In this document: positions 46,701 through 55,265 of the stretch, piece by piece | Layout of the letters: each line of letters starts with the position of its first letter | Numbering within the stretch: the first letter of the stretch is position 1 | Assembly: GCA_905221605.1 (NCBI GenBank) | Contig: CAJNDS010000022.1 | Span: 197,501 to 252,765, forward strand | DNA: 55,265 nucleotides | Source of the DNA: Symbiodinium natans | Taxonomy: Eukaryota; Sar; Dinophyceae; Suessiales; Symbiodiniaceae | Reading direction: 5' to 3' | Position numbers and translations under genes: made by a program | The notes under the pieces: generated by a model | Database searches by the model: none | Told to the model about the DNA's origin: nothing | What the model saw: the letters and a program-made list of their open reading frames with translations, nothing else

Positions 46701-49524
46701 AAGCAAATCGTCATGGTTTGAGTTTGCCAGGGGCTCAGGCTCTCAGTTGATGCTTGTGCTGCGCGTTTCCATGTCTGTTCGTGATAGAACGCCATCTTCC
46801 GCCGCATTTCATGTCGATGAGCTTGACAGATAGACTGAGGTGCTACACCTGCTTTCCTTTCCGTGGAAAGTGGTCTTTGCTCTCGTGCCGCCAACCGAGT
46901 ACTGTGGTGGTTGGCCTGCGCCTTAGCACCTCACAATGTGCATGTATATATAGATATATGTGTGTGTGTCCTGCAAAATGTATTACGTATGTATATTTTA
47001 TGTATACATACACATATACATACAGAATATATATATATATACACACATACTTTTTCTATATGCTGCATCGCGCCAGCTTGGCATGTTTGCACTTGTCGCA
47101 GCTCAGGCTTTGCTTCGTTATTGCATTGGCTCGATGCTCGGGTGTTTTCGCAGACGTTGATCTACGACAGCTCTGGCAACTTATTCTGCAGCGCACGGCA
47201 TGTGTGAGGTAATGATTGGTTGTGTGACCATCATCATTGGCGATTTGGCCTCTCTTCTTGGCTGTGCAATGAATGTTTGGGCCTTATTTCGGCAGTAGCT
47301 AGATTTCTGTCATCAGCCAGAATTTGGCCGGCCAGTTGTAGAATAGTATAGCATGCTCCACGTGGGACTTAGATCAACGACCTCCAGACAGCAATCACGC
47401 TTGTGGCCATGGGCACCTCGTTGTCCCGGGCCGAATGCATGATTCACGCCGTCTGGAACACATCAATCAATCAAACCAGCATGTGATTGCCTGTGTATGT
47501 TGCCCTCTGCTGCTTACCTAGGAAGTGTCAGTTCTGTGGGCAGAGTGTCTCTAGTGAAGTCTCATTGCAGCCGGCCAGCCCTTGCCTCCTCCTACAGCAG
47601 AACGAGCTTCGTACCGAGGCCAGACACATTTGCATCCAGAACGGCAGCCAGACAGGACATGGCTCGAACCGGGGCTTTGGCAGTGGTGAATGCATGTGCA
47701 AGCGTTATCAATGCCTGATTGTCTTCGTGACGATGGCGCAGGATGAATACGCTGATGCTAGCATTGGAAATGTCGGAAGCTTTGTTGGTGAAGCTTTGCT
47801 CTTTGCACGAAGCGACCAAGAGACGTGTGCTGCATGGGACGCTGCGTGATTGCACGGCATTGCTCGCGCCCATGTTTTCACCCTGGACAAACTGCAGATC
47901 ACTGGAAGCAACTCCGTGAACGTTTTCCTTGGCATTGGCTTACCGTGCGCCCAAACAGTGTTCTGTGCACTGAAGCGTCGTCAGGGATTAGATGGGGGTT
48001 GCAGTGCTTCCAACTACAAGTACTGACGTAGCAGTGAGCAAGTTCACCTCCTTAATCCTCAGCAAATCGGTACTGCGACGGCCAGGTGGATGATTGGTGC
48101 CATCTACTGGAGCATACAAGGAGCTACTCCAGAATGGCAGGCTACATATCCAGGGCCTCCACCTCGGCACTGCGCGTCCTGTTGGCGGAAGCAACGTACG
48201 AAGCCACTGACTACAGTGGAGCAAACTGAGGCTGGTGAACACCTATCCCGACGGCGGATTCTACGTCGGCGCCACGTTGTCGTTTGCATGCCTGCTCCGT
48301 CTGATACAATGGAGTGAGGTACGCAAGTAATCCAGGCAATGTGTGGTGGCTTTGATAGAAGTAACATGTGAGACATGTAATTTTCTGTATTGCCTGCTCT
48401 GACTTTTTTCTTGTGCAACTCTGGCACTTCATTTGCAGCTTCTAAGTGCGCTGGGATGCGCTGGGAATGCGTCTTGATTGTCTGCATGCACGATGTGGAT
48501 TGACAGGCAGACCTATGCGCGGCTTCTGAACTGTAGACAGCTTCTGAGCTATGTGCTGTCTCAGTAGCCTTCAGGTTCTTCCCTCCAGTCGGGCGCTAGC
48601 GCGCAAACCCAACATGCCGATGTCATCGTTGTTTACAGCGTTCTCGAGGTGGCATACCGAAAGCCCGTTTTGATACATGTGATTTCCGGTTTTCCGACGC
48701 AATGTTTTCACCCCTTATTGCAGTGTCATGGCCAGATGACACCTGGAAACCATCGTTCTTTATCGTGTTGCTTTGCTTTCCGCGTCCATGCCCGCAACGA
48801 TGACAGGACTCAGGCGACCTGCTGACCTTGCATGATGCCCCTTCTCTTTGAGGTTGACAAATCTTCCGGATGCCTGGACGGAGTTGCCGGCCCCCAGCTT
48901 TGCGCTTTTGGAGGCGTTGCGCACTTGCAGACTTGATCGCGCCGGCTAAATCGGTTGTGATCCGAAGACCATTCCTGGCTCTTCTGAGGGCCTGTGCCTG
49001 GAACGCTGCGTGCTTTTGTCGCCACGAATAAGTTTAGTATGTTTGCGAGCGGCTACTGTGCGCAGCAAGTGTTGTTTGTATCGGTCTTTACTGTGTTTTC
49101 GTCCTCTCCCCACAAATGCGCGCGATAGCTTATGCGTGCAGCGTTTTTCTTGGTCTGCCTTCACTTCACCGCACCAGTTGGAGGGCAGGTGGCACCTTTT
49201 GCCTGCACATACATGTAAAAATGTCGTTGCGTTCATGGGTGGCCTGTGTTTGCTGAGACACCTCCAGGTCAGCTCAGAGGGTCTGGCATTCAGTGTCGCC
49301 GTGCGACGCTTAGAATTGCATGCGGGGGAGCAATTATGAATAAGAGTTGGGAGCAAGTCCAGGGCCCTTTTTTCATTTACGCAGCTAGCAGCCATAAGTC
49401 ATAAGCAAGGTGCCCCGAAGAGCAAGCAAGGACATGGCTACGCACGGGGCGGTGCTGCTAGTGCTGCTAAGGTCTTCTCTTGCTGCGCGATTGTGTGCTT
49501 TGGAGTGCTCATCTTCCGCCGCAC
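35725..49524 (+). CDS. Na+/Ca2+ exchanger, SLC8 (NCX) type, many micro-exons (whole gene)
   Basis: I reconstructed this gene from splice dinucleotides, phase and the known NCX order. It encodes a plasma-membrane-type antiporter that moves Ca2+ against Na+. Order: N-terminal TM helices with alpha repeat 1 ([14 protein letters not shown]), a cytosolic loop, Calx-beta segments (DDDLYEDDQ, then [20 protein letters not shown]) that bind regulatory Ca2+ in NCX, and C-terminal TM helices with alpha repeat 2 ([10 protein letters not shown] plus [14 protein letters not shown]). Spliced length and motif spacing match animal NCX closely, for example 18 residues from FN to PDGE as in animal NCX. Calx-beta domains separate it from CAX or NCKX exchangers. 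Not found: the first N-terminal exons, some exons at 38.8-39.7 and 44.8-46.8 kb, and a secure last exon, which may reach 51.1 kb. No frameshift was needed, so it is probably functional. Confidence 0.85.
37785..38800 (+). CDS. NCX exons: start of the cytosolic regulatory loop
   Basis: Exon 37785-37897 reads [15 protein letters not shown], then [11 protein letters not shown], with a GT donor. Exon 38296-38335 reads [14 protein letters not shown] with a GT donor. Exon 38743 to about 38800 continues [20 protein letters not shown]. The SRAQ/YRV joint matches the KSRAFYRIQATRLMTG segment of animal NCX loops in position and phase. The 3' end of the third exon is not fixed; GC at 38787 and GA at 38811 are both possible. 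A frame beginning after TTGCAG at 38965 ([19 protein letters not shown]) could be another loop exon, but its fit is unproven. Confidence 0.72.
39763..43711 (+). CDS. NCX exons: Calx-beta region (interrupted by the nested gene)
   Basis: Exons: 39763-39843 ([16 protein letters not shown], then [13 protein letters not shown] donor), 43249-43296 ([18 protein letters not shown] donor), 43404-43481 ([14 protein letters not shown], then GEKKEAT; GT donor) and 43620 to about 43711 ([20 protein letters not shown], then [12 protein letters not shown]). All joins are phase 0. The spliced order follows the Calx-beta consensus: a strand ending in EEGE, then IDDDxxE, then FxxE, then EATVxIxDDD, then the start of the second Calx-beta domain. 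Acidic DDD and E residues correspond to the Ca2+-binding edge of Calx-beta domains. The first intron, 39844-43248, holds the ketosynthase-like gene. Confidence 0.82.
39844..43248 (+). other. GC-AG intron of the exchanger hosting a gene
   Basis: The intron starts GCGCGC after GAAAAG and ends TGTGCGAG before GTGATT, and phase 0 is kept. The hosted ORF fills all but about 250 bp on the 5' side and 177 bp on the 3' side. Most other resolved introns of this gene are only tens to a few hundred bp. No poly-A tract or clear target-site duplication is visible at either flank. Confidence 0.75.
40096..43071 (+). CDS. Ketosynthase-like protein, intronless, nested in an exchanger intron
   Basis: A 991-codon frame. 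The ATG at 40096 (CCGCCATGA) is the first in frame; the frame is open back to 40060. Residues here count from that ATG. Order: N-terminal region of unknown type; acidic stretch about 170-202; SH3b-like segment about 303-373 ([20 protein letters not shown]); ketosynthase fold about 406-840 with FW, RWD (442), DPQQR (489) and GPSLT; C-terminal beta-rich segment about 874-975 starting [10 protein letters not shown], similar to starch-binding-type modules. Key residues are altered. The DTACSSS motif reads ICEGASS (Gly575 for the nucleophile Cys). HGTGT reads NAEGR (Asn713 for His). Lys752 and His757 of KxNIGH are kept, and GTNAHV reads GTMGMV. Condensation is therefore unlikely. No acyltransferase or carrier domain is present. 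The role may be structural or regulatory. Confidence 0.8.
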   Translation: MSAVSTCQDGYIRTEQDLALQGFAVLELGRDLQSLEACQRDAGSLRRRLQSPPEELLDAFLGRRGSARICEIPFDEVSNRRLRLENLRDLNRAVRDAVDSIGAQGNRLNQLGCFLHETGNWDGRSAPPLQESDVERWLPCLLAEQLTAILAVGPSSVDVELRCLGRELGVVEVEEEGAHEGAHDTDAADNAEEDSQEEEDAKPPVRLVSREFAVKPHRFTLPCGKLLLIRSNLVWQTVAGDAGDFVVSWLFGSKPRTDWTALNQPREHGSCVPGILQLQAWLSKRLEQRRESVKQSKISHVSEWRVMVPYVYKLKAPRAPGAPGSGAARLEAFSKGDVILGSLETVDNNLWLRTQSGQADAQGLPVTGYVAMEADDATEQVVRPTSFLPAWQALCAQMPTGSGHQTVVRAASCKFATTHQVRHFWPPHLAGADFCVEVPLARWDHTPYYSEDGSEGDKALCKHGAFMDGADLFDNKRFQISPAEVISMDPQQRMALECSEEVFYNMGLTREMLNRSTSGVYVGAGMHEWPCTPNCARDPAADMYGCTGGSTAIHSNRISFNLGLMGPSLTVICEGASSLLTLERGFVSLDPQKSDNVRALCMGVSTMLLPVTWIALSQSGVMWQGGFHGRCKAFAHEAAGYIRGEGCGCVVLEALDKEGSGGNMGVLQSACSKHQPAAASLHAPSGPAEQSLVSETLGSAKLDPTSVAALDCNAEGRQLCDAIEIAAVSTILCPADSHEDSQIRSLPLLSCKAAQAHCLEAAGICALLRVLLSTHTCCHAAPIQHLYVLNPIIESSNDFNDFQCLLPTEIARSPRRDSIVGIKGHSITGTMGMVLTSISHQKAVEVEETSPTQSLPFWPAGTVSLPAHAHPQRGYDLIGSWDGWQTTVPMVRQGTPGCQHVWAADVPLDAGGLVSFQILLDGDPEKVLHPGCVAAGPNTRVLGPHPSNQLGRNVSWCIAVPRAQSAQGTCYVELHISGSWRAVSWPVRTRP
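44421..44800 (+). CDS. NCX exons: end of the second Calx-beta domain
   Basis: Exon 44421-44461 follows CATGCCAG, reads [13 protein letters not shown] and has a GT donor. Exon 44764 to about 44800 follows ACCTGAG and reads [12 protein letters not shown]. The joint is phase 2 and gives [16 protein letters not shown], typical of a Calx-beta strand F/G. The donor of the second exon is probably GA at 44801. Middle strands of this domain (43.71-44.42 kb) were not found. Confidence 0.72.
45120..45458 (+). repeat. TG-rich simple repeat with a G-triplet array, intronic
   Basis: Irregular GTGCAAGTGC and long TG runs (about 45157-45300 and 45360-45380) end in GGGTGGGTGGATGGGTGGG and further GGGT units at 45424-45456. 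At least seven G3 tracts lie close together on the sense strand, giving G-quadruplex potential in DNA and in the pre-mRNA. The opposite-strand 'TH' frames are artefacts of this repeat. Confidence 0.85.
45664..45892 (+). CDS. Tentative NCX exons before the C-terminal membrane domain
   Basis: A segment after CTGCAG near 45664 reads [11 protein letters not shown]. One after CTCTTTCAG at 45848 reads [12 protein letters not shown] and resembles the NSWREQFIEAI segment of animal NCX. The order fits, but the phase between the two was not reconciled. Confidence 0.4.
46474..46493. repeat. TG microsatellite
   Basis: A short TG run in a non-exonic part of the exchanger locus. Confidence 0.75.
46840..48285 (+). 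CDS. NCX exons: C-terminal membrane domain and alpha-2 repeat
   Basis: Exons (donor): 46840-46913 (GC), 47107-47128 (GC), 47209 to about 47270 (GA or GT), 47597-47655 (GA), 47742-47771 (GT), 47898-47944 (GT), 48086-48136 (GC), 48231-48285 (GC). Products: [100 protein letters not shown] and [14 protein letters not shown]. These align in order with the animal NCX segments [34 protein letters not shown] and VFLGIG. One exon between 47271 and 47596, encoding the VFVALGTS part, was not located. Micro-exons of 22 and 30 bp are needed for the match. Confidence 0.85.
46943..47050. repeat. TA/TG microsatellite in an exchanger intron
   Basis: TATATA runs at both ends with GTATGTATA and CATACACATA between. 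The arms are partly inverted copies, so a hairpin is possible. It fills most of the intron 46914-47106. Confidence 0.8.
48286..49471 (+). other. Exchanger intron (GC donor), nothing else recognised
   Basis: A stretch of 1.19 kb between the exon ending LSF and the exon starting VFSCC. Frames inside are short. Confidence 0.5.
49472..49524 (+). CDS. NCX exon: penultimate TM helix
   Basis: The exon follows CTGCTAAG, encodes [17 protein letters not shown] and ends at a GC donor. It matches the hydrophobic segment ending in a YRRR/LRRK basic stop that precedes the GGELGG region of NCX. A final exon may lie in the 50846-51112 frame (LIGLFLLYFCGYSPRM); that part is unproven. Confidence 0.6.
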
Positions 49525-50189
49525 GCTAAGAGCCCGAGCATCTCGCTGCAGCTTTGCCATGTGCTCTTGGCACGTGATTTTCTCGTTCAGTGTGAAGAGG
49601 GACAAGCTCAAAAAGGTAGGTAGGCCTTTATCGACATCACAGAGTCTTTCAACTCGTTGCAAGCAAGAATCGCTAGTAGTGTGCTGAAGCCAACCCTCAT
49701 TCTAAGTCTGCAATGGTCGATTCGTTGAGGACGCTGGTACTTTGGCGGCGAGTTGGGTGGTCCCAAGCCAGCGCAGCAGACGCCTCAGACTCTCACGTGT
49801 AATTCATGATGCGCACGCTGCTGATGCACAACTGTTAGGTAAGGACGGGGTGCGTCTTTGTCGGTGCTGCTCTCCAAGGTATGTCTCCGGTGGCGTGCTG
49901 GCGTGTTTGTGGGTTGAAAGCTCAGGCAGAAAAAGTGTAGTTTCTGGTATGCCACTGCAGTTTAGTGTAAACTTGTTGAGGACGAGTGCTCCGAAGTGAA
50001 GCTAAGGCCATCTACATTGGCTTGTCCATTTGGTTCACCAGTAGCTCAACATGAGGACGAGATGTAGCGCTGCTCAGCGAGGGAAGAGAACCAGTCCATG
50101 GAGACTCACGGCTGCGAGGACCAAATCAGCGGTTAGCTCGCAAAGCGAGGCCACGTGCTAGGGAGCACTGCCTGCGCAAGGGAGTGTTG

Positions 50190-50222
50190 AGAAATATATA
50201 TATATATGTATATATATCTATC
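50190..50222. repeat. TA microsatellite
   Basis: TATATATATATG followed by TATATATATC, then short CATA-type repeats to about 50262. Confidence 0.8.
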
Positions 50223-50598
50223 ACATATTACATATCATACGTCACATGTATATTCGTACATGTGTAGATTGTTGCCCGCAGGTTCGAGCACCGCTGAAAA
50301 ACAGTCCGCTAAGCTCCGCCAAGCGGCACTGAGCACGCCTGGTGTTTGAAAATTAGCGACGGCCGCCGATGTTGACTTGATCTTACAGTAAAATTAAAAA
50401 GTGTAACAGATTGTCAGCAACTTAACAATTTAGCTTCGCAAAGGCCCTGCTTGCCATTCCCCCATTGTATGCCTTGTCTGACAATGTCCCTCCCGAAACC
50501 GCTCCAGCACTCCAAGTGGCGCCTGAATGCCAAGGTAGCCAAGAATCTTGAAAAGACAGCCTCTGTCCCAAACGTATTGGGCCATTTTTTTGTGTTTT

Positions 50599-50626
50599 GG
50601 GGGGGGGGGGGGGGGGGGGTGGGGGG
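50599..50626 (+). repeat. Poly-G tract G21-T-G6
   Basis: Twenty-one G followed by T and six G. It could form G-quadruplexes, and is also a place where assembly or base calling often fails, so its length is uncertain. Confidence 0.9.
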
Positions 50627-51112
50627 TAATTTAGGCTTTGGGTTTATGGCGATGCAGCCCATAGGAGGAGGATTGGATAAGACACTTCTCAAGACATCTT
50701 AGACCCAAGCTCGATACGATTTGACAATACTGATTTTGCCGGGAGAAGAGTTCTGCGTTGTCATCGGCTACGGTGAGGTACCCGAGATTGCCTGCAAAGG
50801 CAGGCCCTCGGGTGTTATAGTTCTATTGTTGCTGGCTTCTCACCAGTGGGTACGGAATTCTCCGAAGGAAGAGTCCGCCCACTTGCAACCACACGCCGTG
50901 TCCAAACCACGCTGTGGCAAGGAGTTTGCCGGCTCATCGGGCTGTTTCTGCTCTACTTTTGTGGATATTCACCCCGAATGTCAGCACCTTTGATTCTCGA
51001 ACTTCTGGTGAGATTGGGCAGCTCATGGTCTTGCTTGCTGATTGTTGGCCCCGCGCTTTTCTCTCGCAAGTTGCTACTTCTTTCGACAGCACCGAGTAGT
51101 AGGTACTGCTAA

Positions 51113-54100
51113 CTTCCATGTTCCTTTAACGTTTGCCTTGAGTGAGTTGAATCGTGCTGTGGTACCATGCTAATACCCTTCCCCAGTGCTGAACCACGGA
51201 GAGATGGATGACAACAACTTGCGGAGTGAATAATACGACGACGGCGCAACTGTGCGCACTGCAAGGTTCTTTAGTCTGTCAGAGCCTGCCAACGACTTGT
51301 TTAGGTTGCAGTCTGAATGTTGGAAGCAGCTGTCACATCGCATGTGCGCGAATCTCCAAAATGAAGGCAGGCAGCCACGTCTCACTTGACCTCTCCATTG
51401 CAAGCATTGCGTCAGAGGCAAGCAAGAAGTCTAGTCTCAGGCTTGCAGTTTGTTTCAGTTTGTCCCTGTAGCTTCTTGAATCTAAGAGCTAGGCACGCTA
51501 CACTACACATTATACACAATGCTTTGGGCCTGGACACGGTGGACACTTGTTTGTTTGCTTCTCAGTTTACGTATGCGGGCAGTGGGGCAAAAAGGCCTTG
51601 CAAATCCAGGCAAATCCATCCTCTACTGCGTTGTCCACGCAGAGCCTTTGAAGAGAGCCTGGCTGGGTAGCAAAAGAACAAATCTGTGACCTGGGGACAC
51701 AGATTCCGCGACATTCCTTGACAAAGGCTTTGCTATTGGCATGAGATCTCTCGTCAGCCAACCACGAACATAGTGCTGCATCGTGCGCACTCATGACAAG
51801 CAATCGCGAGAAAAAAGCCGCCAGTGAAACTTGAGGGGCCAGGCATTGTTGGTGTCTTTGGCTCCGTGTGCGAATGTTATTATTGGCACTGTTATGGTGG
51901 ATTTCACCATTGATGTTGTAGCTGTAGCAAGTCGGGGCGCCAGCATGTAGGAGGTCATGCCAGCATCCTTTTCCCAAAATGGGTAGATTTGCGAGTCAAG
52001 TTGCCAGTTTGTGCATATGGCTGCATTCCTAGGTTTAGGCGTGATGTTTATGTCGAGTTGGCATGGGCAGATGACAACCCGTGACGTATGTGGATGCCAT
52101 GTTACTTGGGACTTGCGGTGCGCTGCCGCTCTTCCATGGCGTTTCCTTACCCAGACCCTCAACACCACCACTTCAAACAGGGCTTCGCCTGAGCTTAGAT
52201 AGAGGACTGAAGGCCGCCAGATAGGTTGAGGAGTTAACAGTTTTTGAAGTGTTTGAAGTGGTGAGGCTTTTCCTTGTTCGACTCCTCGCGCACGTTTTCG
52301 GTGCCTCGACGCCGTCTGAGTCAGTGAGGCTCAAACCGCCTATAGCTTAGCTCACTCGCAAAGAGCTTGTAGCCAGTACCGGTGTTCTAGCACCGGAAGC
52401 TGTAGCACTTCATTCCACTGATTTCTGCGCCAGCGCCTGGCCCGGTCTCGTGGGGGTTGTCCTTTCAGATAGACAACATCCAGCATCCAGCCCCTGTTTG
52501 AAGCCTAAATTAGTCGCCTATCAAAACCCATCTGCTTCGCCTCACTTCGCGCCCTTGCGAGGTGCTTTCAGCGAATGCTGCGGATTTCAGGCAGCGCAGC
52601 CTGCGGATCAGAGGCGCTTTCTTGAACCAGCTGGCTCCCCAAATCCCGTGTATCCCCGAACATCCCCGAAGCTTTATTCATTCTGCGGAGACCCAATAGT
52701 CCCAAAAGCCTCCCGAAAAGACAGTCAACACCGAGCCTGGACATTGGAGAGGCTTGCGGAGGCACTTCAGGAGATCATGCACCTGACCGGTGCGTCTTCC
52801 AGGTAGCGAGAAAAGTTACTGTTCGTAAAAAGTGACTTTTCGAGGTCAGGGCCGTTTGTTGCCAGTCTCAGCATGTGTGCTGAAGCGAGAAATTGACGGC
52901 ACTCCATGAGGAAAGGCTCTGTGGCAGCAGCTTCAAGTCGAGAGAAGTCCCCCCACCCCTCCAGGCCTTCTCCACTCTACGAGCGAGTCATGCTAAGCTC
53001 CACAAAGCTGACGCGTCACCAGCCAGGCTCGGAGATGTAGAGAATGTTCCGGGATGCGTATGCTTGTGTCTGCCTTCTCAGATCCCGTCTTTGCCTACGT
53101 TGGCTTGATGTCATCACTGGCATCAGTTTAATTCTGGCCACTCTCTCTGGTGCACAGTGCTTGGCACGCAATGCGCTGGTCAGAGGATGCAGCATATACA
53201 GCCTACCTTGCAGACCCACAGTGCGTGCCAACCTCCTTCGCGATGATCCTTTTCAAGGCGGGGTCTACGATGTCAGGCTGCAGCACGGGGCCGAAAATGC
53301 TGTACGCAGTGTGCAAAGTGTCAACGCCCCCTTGTTTTTACACTTTGCTCACTGTGTACTGCATCGTTGGCCCTATGCTGCCGCCTGACATCGTAGCCAA
53401 CATTGGAGGCCAACTCAAGGTTATTGCTGGTGTGCGGATGGCCATCAAAGTGTCTTGGGAAACGCAGTTCCGCTGGCGCGACCTTTGGGCAATGCTTATG
53501 CATGGGCTTCAGGATTGGCAAGGCCTTCGTGGCCTTTCAGCACGTCGATGTGTTCCATCTCAGTTTCCACGGAACTGTGCTTTCACTTCCTGCAGTGGCG
53601 GAAGAAAGTGGTAACGGCCCGCATGCGCTCACAAAGTACTGCAGCTATTGGTGGTGCTGCTTCTGGCATACCGCATGCTGCTCAATCTAGTTCGTCACCC
53701 TACTTAGGGGGCCGCCTGTGACTTCCCACGTGCCTTTTGGATGTTGGAGTTTCCCAAGATTCGCAGCCCAGTCGGAGTCGAGGAGTCGAGAGTTCGAGAG
53801 TCGAGATTGTCAGTAAGCTGGGAGCCGGTCCGAGTTGCTCTGGCTGGGGCTCTGGGGCTGCATTGGCTTCGGACCTGGTCGTCCTCAGACCGCTATCGGG
53901 CCAGTCGCACTTCAGCTGGAGGGGCGGCATGTTGCCATTCTGATACCTTCTTCCCGTGGTCAGAAATGCGTGCGGGGTTTGCATTGACACCTGGCGCAGG
54001 CCCTGGCCGCAGCGTTGCAGCCCTACATTAGCGCGCGGCTTCTGGACCTGAGCCGAAATCCTTGACAATGGGGCCGAGGCCGAGTTGGCCAATGATATGT

Positions 54101-54364
54101 CCCACCCCTTGATGTGCAATGAATGTTTTTGGTGCCCAGAGGGGATGTAGGCCGGTCACCTTTTGCAGGGTCGAAGGCGCACGTCAATGATGGACCTAGC
54201 GATGCATTACACTTCATCCGGGGATACGGATGCAGGCTAATGCGAGGGCCTGGCAGCAGATGAGATGGCTTTATGCTGCAGAAAAATAGTGTAGATGTAT
54301 TCTTCATGCCTTGTCACTAGTCCCGACTGTAGCTGAAGCCAGGGCCTTGACGAATCTCCGTGGC
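51113..54364. other. No gene confidently recognised
   Basis: A plus frame at 52450-52806 contains WTLERLAEALQEIMHLTGAS and ends at a possible donor (CAG then GTAGCG), so it may hold an exon. Two overlapping plus frames at 53044-53614 are compositionally protein-like (PPDIVANIGGQLKVIAGVRM). They could form a downstream gene, but the joins and family were not recognised. Confidence 0.35.
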
Positions 54365-55265
54365 CAATTCTCTGTTTCTTATTTTACTCTCTATTCTAAA
54401 TGCTAAATTTGGGCGACAGACAATCAGGCTCGGCTTCGAACAAAGCTACGTCGCATTCCGGCCACGGAGATAGGGTGACTTGAAGATGTGCTTAATTAAA
54501 AAATTATAATCCCATTAATAAAATCTCATTGATTTATGGCTCATAACTCGTAATACTTTTTGACCTACTTTTTTTTATTTCAATTTCGGAATGCCCATGA
54601 TGATGATAAATTTATTAATATTTCTTGAATTGAAGAACTATCCATTTATAATTGGCATTTGCTGGGATCGGATTAGATTGGGAATTCTTTGCAACGGCAT
54701 CTGTTTAGGTGCGTGCAATATCGTCACGAGGGCGATTAATACTTTTCTGGGCAATGCGATTGTTTCATTGTAGATATTCACTTCTGATCTCGTGTTTGTA
54801 TTGTCAGGAGATTCCCTAGCGTAGGATGGATTGGTTGTGATGATTCTGCGGCGAAGTGATAATTCTGCTTATTAGAATCTTCTTTTGAATTTCTCGAATC
54901 GAATTGGATTTTGTTGATTTTCTTCTTTGGGCATGTCTTTTCTCGGGGTGGTGGTCGGATCATATACGTGCTCGAATCGAGAGTAGGAAAATACCATTCT
55001 TATGATTTTTCGTCCAATTCGAGGATATTTATGTGGGCAGAAATGGTAGGATGGGTATGGATTGGGAGTAATGCCTCTCTATATTGAATAAATATTTCTT
55101 GACGCGCGAACGTCATCTATTATTCTTTTAATTGGTATTTTGGGCGCAGATGCCGCTTGCACCGCCGCGAGATCCAGAATTAATAATCTGAAATTAAAAT
55201 TGAAAAGATTCTATATTCATAAAATTCTATTTGATTTATTATAATTTTTATGGAAAAAATCAATA
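54365..55265. other. AT-rich tail, possibly of different origin
   Basis: From about 54.37 kb, and strongly from 54.49 kb, the sequence turns AT-rich with many TTAAT/ATAAA words, unlike the preceding 54 kb. A 60-codon frame at 54591-54773 (MPMMMINLLIFLELK) is not assignable. The sharp change suggests an organelle-derived insert, a foreign sequence or an assembly join. Confidence 0.55.

Larger units (their letters stand above)
49525..51112 (+). other. Exchanger 3' region, final exon unresolved
   Basis: The region contains a TA microsatellite, a long G tract and a plus frame at 50846-51112 ending in TAA, which could contribute the last TM helix and C-terminus. Joining phase to 49524 was not established. 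Confidence 0.4.

Noticed and set aside
48286-48318. Extension of the exchanger exon to the GTACGC site at 48319
   Set aside because: The GC donor at 48286 gives a better fit of the TM helix to the exon at 49472.
50281-50295. GGTTCGAGCACC as a tRNA T-arm
   Set aside because: No matching 5-bp stem or cloverleaf around it.

Overview
The window looks like nuclear DNA of a dinoflagellate, most likely of the Symbiodiniaceae. Four things point there. An N-terminal ubiquitin-like segment is fused to a tandem RCC1-like 'VVTWG' array. There are cysteine-rich secreted or membrane proteins of types I associate with dinoflagellates. Introns are very short and dense, with GT, GC and GA donors. All confidently recognised genes lie on the plus strand, as in unidirectional dinoflagellate gene arrays. 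Base composition is mixed (about half GC by eye) until about 54.4 kb, where it becomes strongly AT-rich.

Layout: (1) 3-1391, the 3' part of a Ubl plus RCC1-repeat gene running off the left edge. (2) 3029-4078, a five-TM membrane protein exon. (3) 4889-6950, weakly supported minus-strand coding. (4) 10266-11027, a secreted protein with a fibronectin-like module. (5) 17765-18125, two exons of an unrecognised gene. (6) 19880-21046, a single-pass membrane protein with two Cys-rich modules. (7) 25243-25755, a small secreted Cys-rich protein. (8) About 29272-31764, a multi-exon gene with a DDD motif like nucleotide-sugar glycosyltransferases. (9) 35725 to about 49.5 kb, possibly to 51.1 kb, an SLC8-type Na+/Ca2+ exchanger (NCX) reconstructed here from more than 30 tiny exons. 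(10) 40096-43071, an intronless polyketide ketosynthase-like gene on the same strand, inside one intron of the exchanger. (11) About 54.4 kb to the end, an AT-rich tail of unknown origin.

The most interesting observations are in the exchanger locus. The exon chain recovers, in correct order and phase, the first alpha repeat ([14 protein letters not shown]), the Calx-beta segments and the second alpha repeat ([10 protein letters not shown], then [14 protein letters not shown]). Several exons are only 22-30 bp and about half of the donors are GC. Within the 3.4-kb intron that splits a Calx-beta domain sits a 991-codon ketosynthase-like ORF. Its active-site Cys is Gly and its first catalytic His is Asn, while the second His and the Lys are kept. 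This suggests a retroposed or nested gene for a catalytically incompetent ketosynthase.

No computation was possible. Exon boundaries were read by eye from splice dinucleotides, phase and protein family knowledge. No tRNA, rRNA, CRISPR array or recognisable transposase/reverse transcriptase was seen.
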